Origin: an uncultured Oscillibacter sp.
Lineage (GTDB): Bacteria > Bacillota_A > Clostridia > Oscillospirales > Oscillospiraceae
Reading direction: 5' to 3'
Assembly (NCBI GenBank): GCA_902462475.1
Contig: CABQCB010000005.1
Location: 1-19,682 of the forward strand
Length of the DNA stretch: 19,682 bases
The notes under the pieces: model-generated
Database searches by the model: none
What the model was told of the DNA's origin: nothing
What the model saw: only the letters and a program-made list of their open reading frames with translations
Program-made: the position numbers and the translations under genes
Part shown: piece after piece, positions 7,102 through 14,791 of the stretch
How positions within the stretch are numbered: the stretch's first letter is position 1
Layout: the number at the start of each line of letters is the position of its first letter

Positions 7102-8118
7102 ATGGGTAAGTATCAAGCATCAAAAAAGATCGTCCTGGAGTATTACAACGCTATGGAAAAGGCGTCCCCGGAGGAAGCGGAGAAGGTTTTGAACGAGTTC
7201 ATGCCTGAGGACTATTCCTGGAAGTCTGTGTACCCCTTCCGGGAGCTGAGCGGCAGGCATGAGGTCGCAGAGACCTTCTGGAAGCAGCTCAAAACATCCC
7301 TTTGCCACATGCAGCGCCGGATGGACATTTTTATTGGCGGTACCAACGAGCTGGGCGGCGAGCAGTGGGTCATGAGCATGGGCCATTTTATGGGACTGTT
7401 CGACCATGATTTCCTGGGAATCCCCCGTACCAAAAAGATGGCCAGCCTGCGGTATGCGGAGTTCAGCTGCGTAGAAAACGGCAAGATCACCCGCACGGGC
7501 CTGTTCCTGGATCTGATCGGACTGATGATCCAGGCCGGCGTGAATCCCCTGCCTCCTGCCACCGGTCAGTACTTCATCTATCCCGGTCCCCGCATGCATG
7601 ATGGCCTGCTCTTCGAAGATGCGCCGGAGGAAGAGGGCGTTAAGACGCTGGCAGCAGTGAACTACATGGTGGAAGATCTGGATAAGATCAACAAGTCCGG
7701 TTCTCTGGAGCCCCCCACGGCAGAAGATCTGGCGCGTTCCTGGAACGAGGACATGATTTGGTATGGACCTGGCGGTATCGGCGCCTCCTATACCATTCCC
7801 CGCTACATCGAGCAGCATACCGGTCCCTTCCGCAGAGGCCTGGCAGATAAGGTCTTCAATGGTCATGTGGTTCGCTTTGCTGAGGGCAACTTTGCCTGCT
7901 TCTTTGGCTGGCCCAACCTGAGCAACCGTGCCATTGGCGGTTTCCTGGGTCTGCCCAGCGGCAATGTTCGGGCGGATATGCAGGTGGTTGATGTCTACTG
8001 CCGGCGCGGCGACAAGCTCTCCGAGAACTGGGTGCTGATCGATCTGCCCTGGTGGCTGAAGCAGCAGGGCCTGGATATTTTCAAGCGCACCAGCGACATT
8101 CTCAATCCGGCCGACTAA
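7102..8118 (+). CDS. Tandem SnoaL-like (NTF2-fold) domain protein
   Basis: A 338-residue soluble protein starting at ATG 7102 (GGAGG 5 nt upstream); the frame is open further upstream but runs across the operators and lacks an RBS. It appears to contain two SnoaL-like NTF2-fold domains: about 5-150 (YYNAMEKASPEEAEKVLNEF, ending in ENGKITRTGLFLDLIGLMIQAG) and about 205-335 (WNEDMIWYGPGGIG, ending in ENWVLIDLPWWLKQQGLDIF). NTF2-fold enzymes are small alpha+beta cones with a deep hydrophobic pocket and include cyclases, isomerases and dehydratases such as bile acid 7-alpha-dehydratase. Which reaction this one runs cannot be read from sequence. It is 39 nt upstream of an MFS transporter gene and shares its LacI-controlled promoter, pointing to conversion of whatever that transporter moves. 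Confidence 0.8.
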   Translation: MGKYQASKKIVLEYYNAMEKASPEEAEKVLNEFMPEDYSWKSVYPFRELSGRHEVAETFWKQLKTSLCHMQRRMDIFIGGTNELGGEQWVMSMGHFMGLFDHDFLGIPRTKKMASLRYAEFSCVENGKITRTGLFLDLIGLMIQAGVNPLPPATGQYFIYPGPRMHDGLLFEDAPEEEGVKTLAAVNYMVEDLDKINKSGSLEPPTAEDLARSWNEDMIWYGPGGIGASYTIPRYIEQHTGPFRRGLADKVFNGHVVRFAEGNFACFFGWPNLSNRAIGGFLGLPSGNVRADMQVVDVYCRRGDKLSENWVLIDLPWWLKQQGLDIFKRTSDILNPAD

Positions 8119-8157
8119 GGACCTGATTTGAGCCGATTATAGGGAGGAAGAGAAACC

Positions 8158-9435
8158 ATGCAGGAAAAAAACAGCGAAGCTGTAAAAAATGATGCTATCC
8201 CTGGCAAAGATATGACGAATACAAGAAGGATACTTGCCTATCTCTCCATCATCGTCATTTATTTCTTCTACAACTACAACTTTACCTTGGGCACCTTCAT
8301 TAAGCCGACGATGATTACCGATGTGGCCGCGGGCGGCTTTGGATTCACGCTCAAACAGTCCGAAGAGATTTTCGCAGTCATGTCTTTTGGTACGATTCCC
8401 GGAACCTTCCTGTTTGGTTGGATTTCTACCCGGATCGGCAAAAAGAACACCCTGATTTCCATTGCACTTTTGATCGCGCTGACGACGTTCCTGCCTCTGC
8501 TGGTTCCCACGAGCATGCTGCTGTGGAAGGCCGCCAGATTCTGCGCCGGCTTTGTGCTGGGCGGCGTCTTTGGATGCGCCATGCCTCTGGTGGCGGATAT
8601 GTTCCCCAGCAAATACAGAGGTAAACTGGCAGCCAGCCTTACGGCTATGTATTCTCTGGCCATGATGTTCGGCGGTTGGGTCTATGCCATGCTGGGCGAC
8701 GCCAACTGGAAGATCCTGATGATGACCGCATATATCCCCCCCATCGTGGGCGCTGTGCTGGCCTTTGTATTTGTCCCCAATGATTATCAGTATATGAAAT
8801 CCCTCCGCGAAACCGGGAAGGCCAGCGGAGAGAAGATCAATTACCTGAATATGTACAAGGGAAAGTATCTTTGGATCGGCTTGGGAACGATTTTGCTTTC
8901 CGGTGCAAACTTCACTGCGTATTCCGCTTTCGGCAACAACGCCACAACATATCTGGTAACCGGACTCGGCGTTGCCTCTGCCACTGCCGGCGCTATTTAC
9001 AGCGTGCAGGGCTTCGGTACGCTCATCGGATATTTCTTCTGGGGCACGGTTGCTGATAAGAAGGGCAGAAAAGTTCCTATGATCGGTATGCTGGCAAGCG
9101 CTGTTTTTGTGTTCCTCTACACTCGGCTGAATGCGGATAGTACCACGGGCTTTTATGTGGTCTCTTTCCTGATCGGCCTTGCCACGGGCTATTCCGGCGC
9201 ATGGGGCGCTTACTATACGGAACTTTTCCCCAGCAAGTTCCGCGCACTCTCTTCCGGCCTTTCCTTCAATGGCGGGCGAATCATTTCCACTTTTGCGATC
9301 CCCGCCATTGCGGGACTGGCGACTGGCAGCGGCTCTGGCATGTTGGTGATTTTCTATATTTCCATGGCTGTGTTCGTTGTCGGCTCTCTGGTCTGGCTGG
9401 CTCTGCCTGAGACGTTGAATAAGACGCGTACATAA
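8158..9435 (+). CDS. Major facilitator superfamily transporter
   Basis: A 425-residue transporter with about 12 membrane segments. The MFS motif A appears in both halves: GWISTRIGKKN (87-97) and GTVADKKGRKV (296-306). RFCAGFVLGG (127-136) and ADMFPSKYRGK (146-156), with the second-half TELFPSKFRA, are typical of the sugar/aromatic-acid-porter side of the family. ATG 8158 follows AGGGAGGAAGAG. It forms a two-gene operon with the SnoaL-like gene and is predicted to import, or exchange, a small organic acid or related substrate; direction and substrate are inferred. Confidence 0.9.
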   Translation: MQEKNSEAVKNDAIPGKDMTNTRRILAYLSIIVIYFFYNYNFTLGTFIKPTMITDVAAGGFGFTLKQSEEIFAVMSFGTIPGTFLFGWISTRIGKKNTLISIALLIALTTFLPLLVPTSMLLWKAARFCAGFVLGGVFGCAMPLVADMFPSKYRGKLAASLTAMYSLAMMFGGWVYAMLGDANWKILMMTAYIPPIVGAVLAFVFVPNDYQYMKSLRETGKASGEKINYLNMYKGKYLWIGLGTILLSGANFTAYSAFGNNATTYLVTGLGVASATAGAIYSVQGFGTLIGYFFWGTVADKKGRKVPMIGMLASAVFVFLYTRLNADSTTGFYVVSFLIGLATGYSGAWGAYYTELFPSKFRALSSGLSFNGGRIISTFAIPAIAGLATGSGSGMLVIFYISMAVFVVGSLVWLALPETLNKTRT

Positions 9436-9535
9436 TTCCCCAACCGCAAGCATGGTCTGCGTGACGGGCGATACAAATCAAAGACGGACCCGCCGCGCCG
9501 GCTTTGGCAGGCGGCGGATGTACCGAAAGACAGTA

Positions 9536-9569
9536 AAAACCCCCTGGAAGGATCCTTCCAGGGGGTTTT
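9536..9569. terminator. Perfect 34-nt palindromic terminator between convergent operons
   Basis: AAAACCCCCTGGAAGGA (9536-9552) is followed directly by its exact complement (9553-9569). The A-tract and T-tract at the two ends let it work in both directions: for the SnoaL-MFS operon (+) and for the five-gene sigma-54 operon ending at 9598 (-). Confidence 0.85.
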
Positions 9570-9597
9570 GCTGCATGGGGCGGTGCCGCGCAGGAAA

Positions 9598-10668
9598 TCA
9601 GATGTGCTCCAGGATCTCGCGGCCCATCTGGCTGCAGGAGACCTTCCTGGTGCCGGGGGTCCAGATGTCCGCGGTGCGCAGGCCCGCGTCCAGCGCGGCA
9701 CCCACGGCGGCTTCCACCGCGTCGGCCTCTTTGGACATGTGGAAAGAATGGCGCAGCATCATGGCGGCGGAGAGGATGGTGCCCACCGGGTTGGCGGTAT
9801 CCGTACCGGCAATATCCGGCGCGCTGCCGTGAATGGGCTCATAGAGGCCCCGTGTCCCGCTGCCCAGACTGGCGGAGGGCATCATGCCGATGGAGCCGGC
9901 GGTCATGCTGGCCTCGTCGGAGAGGATGTCCCCGAACATGTTTTCCGTCAGCAGCACATCAAAGCGGTGGGGAGCCCGCAGAAGCTGCATGGCACAGTGG
10001 TCCACCAGCATGTGCTCCACAGACACGTCCGAGTACTGCCGGGCCACCTCGTCCACCGTCCTGCGCCACAGCTTTGAGCAGGCGAGCACGTTGCTCTTGT
10101 CCACAGACACCAGCTGCCGGCGCCGGGTCCGGGCCAGCGCGAAGCCGGCGCGGACCACCCGCTCGATCTCTTCGCGGCTGTATGGCATGGTGTCGCAGGC
10201 AATTTCTTCGCTGCCGGAGCCCTGGGCCAGGTGCTCTCCGAAATAGAGCCCGCCCAGCAGCTCGCGGACGATCACCAGGTCGATCCCCTGGGCTGCGATG
10301 TCCGCACGCAGGGGAGAGGCGGAGGAAAGCTGGGGGAAAAGGCAGACCGGGCGGAGGTTGGTGTACACCCCCATGGCGCGCCGCAGGCGCAGCAAGGCAG
10401 TCTCCGGCCGGTTTTCGGCTTGGACGTGGTCCCATTTGGGCCCGCCCACCGCGCCCAGTAGCACACTGTCCGCTTCCAGACAGGCGCGCAGGCTCTCCTC
10501 GGGCAGACTGGTCCCGTACAGATCGATGGCGCTGCCGCCGATGTACGCCTGGGAAAACTGGAAGCGGTGGCCGAAGCGGGTCCCGATCCGTTCCAAAACC
10601 GCCGCGGCCTGTGCGACGATTTCCGGGCCGATTCCGTCGCCCGGAAGCAGAGTGATCCGTTTTTCCAT
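9598..10668 (-). CDS. leuB: 3-isopropylmalate dehydrogenase-type (LeuB family) dehydrogenase
   Basis: A 356-residue beta-decarboxylating dehydrogenase, of normal LeuB length. It oxidises and decarboxylates 3-substituted (2R)-malates with NAD+ and a divalent metal. Visible motifs: LLPGDGIGPE (7-16), GGPKWDH (75-81), the LeuB-type recognition stretch RPETALLRLRR (87-97) rather than the tartrate/D-malate version, NLRP (104-107), RELLGGLYFGE (135-145), K191, D223, the metal aspartates D247 and D251, and GSAPDIAG (281-288). ATG 10668 has AAAGGAG 6 nt upstream. It is the last gene of the operon and no leuA, leuC or leuD lies nearby, so a catabolic role on another alkylmalate is possible, as opposed to leucine synthesis. 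The gene symbol reflects sequence family, not proven role. Confidence 0.88.
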   Translation of the reverse strand: MEKRITLLPGDGIGPEIVAQAAAVLERIGTRFGHRFQFSQAYIGGSAIDLYGTSLPEESLRACLEADSVLLGAVGGPKWDHVQAENRPETALLRLRRAMGVYTNLRPVCLFPQLSSASPLRADIAAQGIDLVIVRELLGGLYFGEHLAQGSGSEEIACDTMPYSREEIERVVRAGFALARTRRRQLVSVDKSNVLACSKLWRRTVDEVARQYSDVSVEHMLVDHCAMQLLRAPHRFDVLLTENMFGDILSDEASMTAGSIGMMPSASLGSGTRGLYEPIHGSAPDIAGTDTANPVGTILSAAMMLRHSFHMSKEADAVEAAVGAALDAGLRTADIWTPGTRKVSCSQMGREILEHI

Positions 10669-10691
10669 GGGAAGCTCCTTTCCCGGGGGCG

Positions 10692-11675
10692 TCAGAGGCG
10701 GGCAGGGCGCGCCAGCTGGGCTTTGAGCCAGTCACAGACCATGTCGGCGATCTGGCGGCTGTTGTCTTCGATCATCATGGCGTGGGTGTTTCCCCGGATG
10801 CCCATCTCCGGCAGGTGGAGCCATTGACTGCATCCGCCCAAATCCAGGATTTTTTCGTGCAGGCTGCGCATGGTCTTCGTGTAGGCAAAATCCCCGATCC
10901 AGGTATAGCGCTCGCTGCGGTATGCCTCCCCCAGGAAATCACCCCAGACAAACAGGAAGGGGATGTCCTTCAAAGAGGAGACGTCCGTTTGGGTGACATC
11001 CAGGGTGGAGGAGCTCTCGATCAGAACGATGGCCTTTACATTTTGCGGACAGGCCAGTGCCGCGTTGAGGGCAAAGAGCCCGCCCTGGCTGTGGGCCAGC
11101 AGGATGCAGCCGTCTTTCATGCTGGCAATGTATGCGTTGTAGGCCTCCTGGGCCATGGGGATGGAGGTGGTCCAGCGGGGGACCTGCTGCTTGATCAGAT
11201 CGTCAAATTTGCTGGCGTCGAAGCGGGAGCCGGGATAGGGCTCTCCCAGCCGCTCCCCCAGCCGGTAGGTGGTCCACCGCTCGGCATAGCTGTTGAACAT
11301 GGGGGGAACGGGGTTGATCTGCGGGAACTGGGCCCAGGAAGCGCGTCCCCGCTCCACGCCGTCGGACACGTTCACATGGAACCCGTTTTCCAGGAACATG
11401 AATTCCCAGCCGGGGGTTCCCTGCTGGGTGGACTCCCAAAGCGCGCCGGTCCCGCCGCCGCCGTGGATCATGCACACGGGGTAAGGGACCACCGGGTCGG
11501 CCAGGCGGGTGTACTGCACGTACATCTGCCCGGCCTGGAAATCTCCGTTGGGGTCGTAGTTCAGCTCCGGCCCGCCGGGCCAGTAGCGCATTTTTACCGG
11601 ATCGTTTCCCTCCAGGGTGATCCGCTTGCCGCCGAAAAAGCAGCTTCCCTTGCTGGTGACTTTAATGTAGTTCAT
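10692..11675 (-). CDS. Alpha/beta hydrolase (putative esterase)
   Basis: A 327-residue cytoplasmic protein with no signal peptide. ATG 11675 (AGAGGG 5 nt upstream) is chosen over an in-frame start 24 nt earlier that has no RBS. It shows the oxyanion-hole motif HGGGGTG (71-77), nucleophile elbow AHSQGG with Ser196, and a late GNTHAM with His298; the acid is probably Glu220 (VLIESS) or Asp246. The likely reaction is hydrolysis of an ester, lactone or similar bond. It lies 36 nt after the symporter gene and 23 nt before the LeuB-type gene, so it may free the acid on which the dehydrogenase or lyase acts. Substrate unknown. Confidence 0.85.
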   Translation of the reverse strand: MNYIKVTSKGSCFFGGKRITLEGNDPVKMRYWPGGPELNYDPNGDFQAGQMYVQYTRLADPVVPYPVCMIHGGGGTGALWESTQQGTPGWEFMFLENGFHVNVSDGVERGRASWAQFPQINPVPPMFNSYAERWTTYRLGERLGEPYPGSRFDASKFDDLIKQQVPRWTTSIPMAQEAYNAYIASMKDGCILLAHSQGGLFALNAALACPQNVKAIVLIESSSTLDVTQTDVSSLKDIPFLFVWGDFLGEAYRSERYTWIGDFAYTKTMRSLHEKILDLGGCSQWLHLPEMGIRGNTHAMMIEDNSRQIADMVCDWLKAQLARPARL

Positions 11676-11711
11676 GATAGCCCTCTTTCTTTGCTGCACG
11701 CGGCGGACTTC

Positions 11712-13289
11712 TCAGTTCAGACGGAAATTCCTGGCGTAGCGCTCGTCATAGTCATCGCAGAAAAACACCTGGAAATAGCCCAGAGGAACGCGATCGTTCT
11801 GGGTGGCGAGGCTGACGAAATACAAAACCAGCAGGCTCAGGACCCACGCGGGCAAAAATGCATGGACGTTGCCCAGGTGGGCGGCCCACCACGCCTGGGT
11901 GGATGGGATCACGCTGGAGAGGAAGTAGAACACCATGTAGGCGGCAAAGCCGCTGATGGAGGACCAGAACACGCCCTTTCCGGTGGCGCGCTTCCAGTAG
12001 AATCCCATGAGGATGGGCCAATACCAGGCGGACGCCAGAGAGCCCAGGGCAAAGTTGATCATATATTGCGTCAGGTCCGTGGGCTTGAGGGCGATGGCCG
12101 TGGCGATGGCGGCAAAGACCAGAATGGTGGCAGTGCTCAGGGTCTTCTGCCGGCGCTCACTCATGTCAGGCTTGATGCAGTCCACATAAAAGTCCTTTGC
12201 GAAGAAAGCCGCCGCGCTCATGCAGTAGCCTGCCAGGGAGGACTGGATGGCGGCGAACACGCCGCAGAAGATGATGCCGCCCACCCAGGAGGGAAGCAGG
12301 TTCGTCGCCACGTAGAAGGTGGTGTAGTCCCGGGTGACCAGATCGGGATTGAGGTTGTGGGCCCAAGGACCGGTGGCGCACATGAGCCCCTGGCAGATGG
12401 TGAAGATCAGGCAGGAGATCATGATGCCGCGCTTGAGGGTCTTGTGGTTATCATAGGTGAGGGAGACACTGACGGCAAAGGGCATGGCACCCAGGCCCAC
12501 GCCGCAAAAGAGCACCGTGCCCAGGGCGTTGAGGAAGGTGAAGGAGGTATCGGCCCGGAGCATCTCCGGGTAGGTGGTGCCCATGTAGGCCACGGCGGCG
12601 GAGAGGCTGCCGTAAGTCTGGGCGTTCTTATAGAGCAGCATGCCCATAATGGAGAAGGTGGCCGTCAGCATGACCACGCCCTGGATGGCCGCCACCTTTG
12701 CCATGGACTTGACGCCGCCGGTGGTGGTATAGATCACGGTGATGACGATGACCAGGAACAGGCCCAGGTAGTATTGGTTGCTGCCGGTGATGGCCGCGAA
12801 CATCTTGGCGCCGGCGGTGATCTGCCCGCAGGCCGTGAACAGCAGGCCCACCACGCAGGTCAGCGACAGGGCGGCGATGACGGCCTTGGAGCGGAAGCGC
12901 AGCCGGAACAGATCCAGGAAGGACACGGCACCGATGCGGTTTTTCAAAATGGCGGCCTTGATGCCGATGGCACCCAGTCCGAAAGCTGCGGTCAAAAAGC
13001 CGGCGTAGTAGATCACGCCGCCGGAAAAGCCGATGGCATAGGTCAGGCCGGGGGCGGTCACCATGGTGCCGCCGGCCATGGAGTTGGTGGCGGCGATCAT
13101 GGCAATGGAGAATGCGCCCAGTCCGCCGCCTCCGGTGAGGAAAGAGGACAGGCTGTCGCTGGCGTGCCGCCGGGAGGAGATCTTTACATAGGCGCCCAGG
13201 CCAACGATCAGCACGGTGTAGAGGACGAAGATCACCAGCATGGTGATCCGCGTGCTGTTGCTCATAAAAAATCCGCCGAGATCAATCAT
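11712..13289 (-). CDS. Sodium:solute symporter (SSS family, pantothenate-symporter-like arrangement)
   Basis: A 525-residue membrane protein with about 13 hydrophobic segments. ATG 13289 has AAGGAGG 8 nt upstream and overlaps the end of the preceding small gene by 8 nt, which suggests translational coupling. The SSF-signature region reads TTTGGVKSMAKVAAIQ (188-203) and lacks the WTD of the symporter at 5201, so the two belong to different branches. The pairing with a DUF997-like small protein resembles PanF/YhdT-type pairs. The operon suggests a carboxylate or ester substrate with Na+, which is inference. Confidence 0.88.
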   Translation of the reverse strand: MIDLGGFFMSNSTRITMLVIFVLYTVLIVGLGAYVKISSRRHASDSLSSFLTGGGGLGAFSIAMIAATNSMAGGTMVTAPGLTYAIGFSGGVIYYAGFLTAAFGLGAIGIKAAILKNRIGAVSFLDLFRLRFRSKAVIAALSLTCVVGLLFTACGQITAGAKMFAAITGSNQYYLGLFLVIVITVIYTTTGGVKSMAKVAAIQGVVMLTATFSIMGMLLYKNAQTYGSLSAAVAYMGTTYPEMLRADTSFTFLNALGTVLFCGVGLGAMPFAVSVSLTYDNHKTLKRGIMISCLIFTICQGLMCATGPWAHNLNPDLVTRDYTTFYVATNLLPSWVGGIIFCGVFAAIQSSLAGYCMSAAAFFAKDFYVDCIKPDMSERRQKTLSTATILVFAAIATAIALKPTDLTQYMINFALGSLASAWYWPILMGFYWKRATGKGVFWSSISGFAAYMVFYFLSSVIPSTQAWWAAHLGNVHAFLPAWVLSLLVLYFVSLATQNDRVPLGYFQVFFCDDYDERYARNFRLN

Positions 13290-13608
13290 GTTCCGTATCC
13301 TCCTTTTCCGATTCTCTTGCTGCCAGGGAGAACGTCTCGCTTCGCTTCAGGTGCACCATGCCGATCACAAACATCACAAGATAGATCAGCGCGCTGCCGG
13401 AAAACCACAGGGGCATCCCCAGGAAATAAGGCATGTCCGCAGGATCTGCACACCCAAAGACGAACATGCAGATGGTGGCCAGGAGCGTGGCCAGCAGACC
13501 GATCCCGTGGAAAAACACGGCATCTTTTCTGCCCTGTTCCATCCGGCGGTCGTAGTTGGTGATCTTGGTGACGTCGTAGTTCCGGGAATCCAGGTTTTGC
13601 TTGTCCAT
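13282..13608 (-). CDS. Small two-helix membrane protein (DUF997/YhdT-like)
   Basis: A 108-residue protein with two membrane segments, about 31-53 and 63-88, joined by a short loop (ADPADMPYF), and charged ends. Length, topology and its place directly before a sodium:solute symporter gene fit the DUF997/YhdT family, whose members accompany such symporters, perhaps as a small accessory subunit. ATG 13608 follows AAAGGAG with 7 nt spacing. The last 8 nt overlap the symporter start. Confidence 0.75.
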   Translation of the reverse strand: MDKQNLDSRNYDVTKITNYDRRMEQGRKDAVFFHGIGLLATLLATICMFVFGCADPADMPYFLGMPLWFSGSALIYLVMFVIGMVHLKRSETFSLAARESEKEDTEHD

Positions 13609-13687
13609 ACCATTTCTCCTTTCTTCATAGCCGCTTGATACATATATGGGAATGCAAGACCGCCCCCTTTCCGCGCCGGATGCTGCA

Positions 13688-14566
13688 TCAGTCCCCGGCG
13701 GTCTGGCAGCCGAAGGAGCGCTCGTATTCCCGAAGCTCCTCCAGGCCCATCAGACGATTGAATTCCGGGAAATCCACCATATGCGGCAGACATTCGGTCA
13801 GCGTCTGGGTCCGGCGCAGCTGGCTGAGGAAATCCTGCACCGCCTTTGTGGCGGCAAACAGCGTGCCGGTGGGATAGATGGCCAGCTTATAGCCGATCTG
13901 CTGCAGGACGGACGATTCCAGCATGGGGGTCTTTCCGTGCTCGACCATGTTGGCCAGCATGGGCCGGCGGATGGCGGCGCAGGCTTCGCGCATCTGGTCC
14001 TGAGAGGTGAGAGCCTCCATGAAAATGATGTCCGCGCCGGCGGCCTCGTATGCCTTGGCGCGCTCCAGTGCCGCGGCAAACCCATCCACAGCGGTGGCGT
14101 CCGTCCGGGCGATGATGCACAGGGACGGGTCCTGGCGGGTGGCCCGGGCGATCTTCAGCTTGGCCACCATCTCCTCCGTGGAAATGAGCTGCTTTCCCTC
14201 CATGTGCCCGCAGCGCTTGGGCATGGCCTGGTCTTCCAGCTGGATGGCGGCCACGCCTGCATTTTCATAGGCCTCTACCGTCCGCATGACGTTCAGACGT
14301 CCGCCGAATCCGGTGTCGGCGTCGCACAGGGCAACCACCCCGGCGCTGCGGACGATGTTTTGCGCGGCGTCCAGCATCTCCTTGAAGCTGATCAGGCCGA
14401 TGTCCGGCACGCCCAGCGTACTGGCGGAAACGCCGTATCCGGTCATATATACTGCCGGAAAGCCCGCCTTGGCCACCAGCTTGGCAGACCATGCGTCGTA
14501 AGCCCCCGGGGCCATGATGATCGTTTCGCCGGCGAGAAGCTCCCGCAGTCGTTCACCGTTTGTCAT
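13688..14566 (-). CDS. Isocitrate lyase/PEP mutase-family lyase (methylisocitrate or dimethylmalate lyase-like)
   Basis: A 292-residue member of the isocitrate lyase/PEP mutase superfamily, of PrpB-like length. It has the metal-binding CDADTGFGG (81-89), the C-C lyase catalytic loop KRCGH (117-121, Cys119), LEDQAMPKRCGH context and the ARTDA stretch (153-157). The intact Cys loop argues for carbon-carbon cleavage of a substituted malate/isocitrate rather than phosphonate mutase activity. Known relatives are 2-methylisocitrate lyase and the 2,3-dimethylmalate lyase of nicotinate fermentation; which substrate is used here is open. ATG 14566 follows AAAGGAG with 6 nt spacing. It is the first gene of the sigma-54 operon, and PrpR_N regulators classically control PrpB-type lyases. 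Confidence 0.85.
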   Translation of the reverse strand: MTNGERLRELLAGETIIMAPGAYDAWSAKLVAKAGFPAVYMTGYGVSASTLGVPDIGLISFKEMLDAAQNIVRSAGVVALCDADTGFGGRLNVMRTVEAYENAGVAAIQLEDQAMPKRCGHMEGKQLISTEEMVAKLKIARATRQDPSLCIIARTDATAVDGFAAALERAKAYEAAGADIIFMEALTSQDQMREACAAIRRPMLANMVEHGKTPMLESSVLQQIGYKLAIYPTGTLFAATKAVQDFLSQLRRTQTLTECLPHMVDFPEFNRLMGLEELREYERSFGCQTAGD

Positions 14567-14625
14567 AAGTTCTCCTTTCTGTGTATGCGTCTATGGATCA
14601 ATGAGGTGATTTTGCAGAGATATTA

Positions 14626-14641
14626 AGCAAAATCCGTGCCA
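14626..14641 (-). promoter_or_regulatory. Sigma-54 (-24/-12) promoter of the five-gene operon
   Basis: On the minus strand TGGCACG (14641-14635), GATT, TTGCT (14630-14626): a full match to TGGCACG-N4-TTGCW, with GG at 14640-14639 and GC at 14628-14627 in the right spacing. Transcription should start near 14615, giving a leader of about 50 nt before the lyase gene. The matching activator is encoded immediately upstream. Confidence 0.9.
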
Positions 14642-14674
14642 TATAGGCGAACTTTTTCCCGGGGACCTTATACA

Positions 14675-14722
14675 AAACCCCCGCTTGTTTTTCGGCCAAA
14701 CAGCCAAAACAAGCGGGGGTTT
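14675..14722 (-). terminator. Terminator of the sigma-54 activator gene
   Basis: A perfect 17-bp stem, AAACCCCCGCTTGTTTT (14675-14691) with 14706-14722, and a 14-nt loop. On the minus strand it is followed by TTTTGT and lies 53 nt after the activator's stop codon. It keeps the activator transcript from entering the operon, whose sigma-54 promoter begins 34 nt further on. Confidence 0.85.
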
Positions 14723-14754
14723 CTTCAAGTATTGGGGGAGAGACAAAGGGATGA

Positions 14755-14791
14755 TTCAAAACGTTTGAAAATGTTTTAAAACGTTTTGAAA
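14755..14791. promoter_or_regulatory. Candidate paired activator-binding sites (UAS) for the sigma-54 activator
   Basis: Two related palindromes: TTCAAAACGTTTGAA (14755-14769) and TTTTAAAACGTTTTGAAA (14774-14791). They share the core AAACGTTT and their centres are exactly 20 bp apart. They lie about 120 and 145 bp upstream of the -24 element, the usual distance for enhancer sites of sigma-54 activators, and overlap the last codons of the activator gene itself. Confidence 0.65.

Noticed and set aside
8137..9453. A 438-codon open frame on the minus strand
   Set aside because: Antisense to the MFS gene, which has RBS, motif A and membrane helices; the antisense protein is implausibly rich in His, Gln and Arg.
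10782..13562. A 926-codon open frame on the plus strand
   Set aside because: It lies antisense to three well-supported genes (hydrolase, symporter, DUF997-like). Its His/Gly/Ala-rich, low-complexity translation is typical of an antisense frame in G+C-rich coding DNA.
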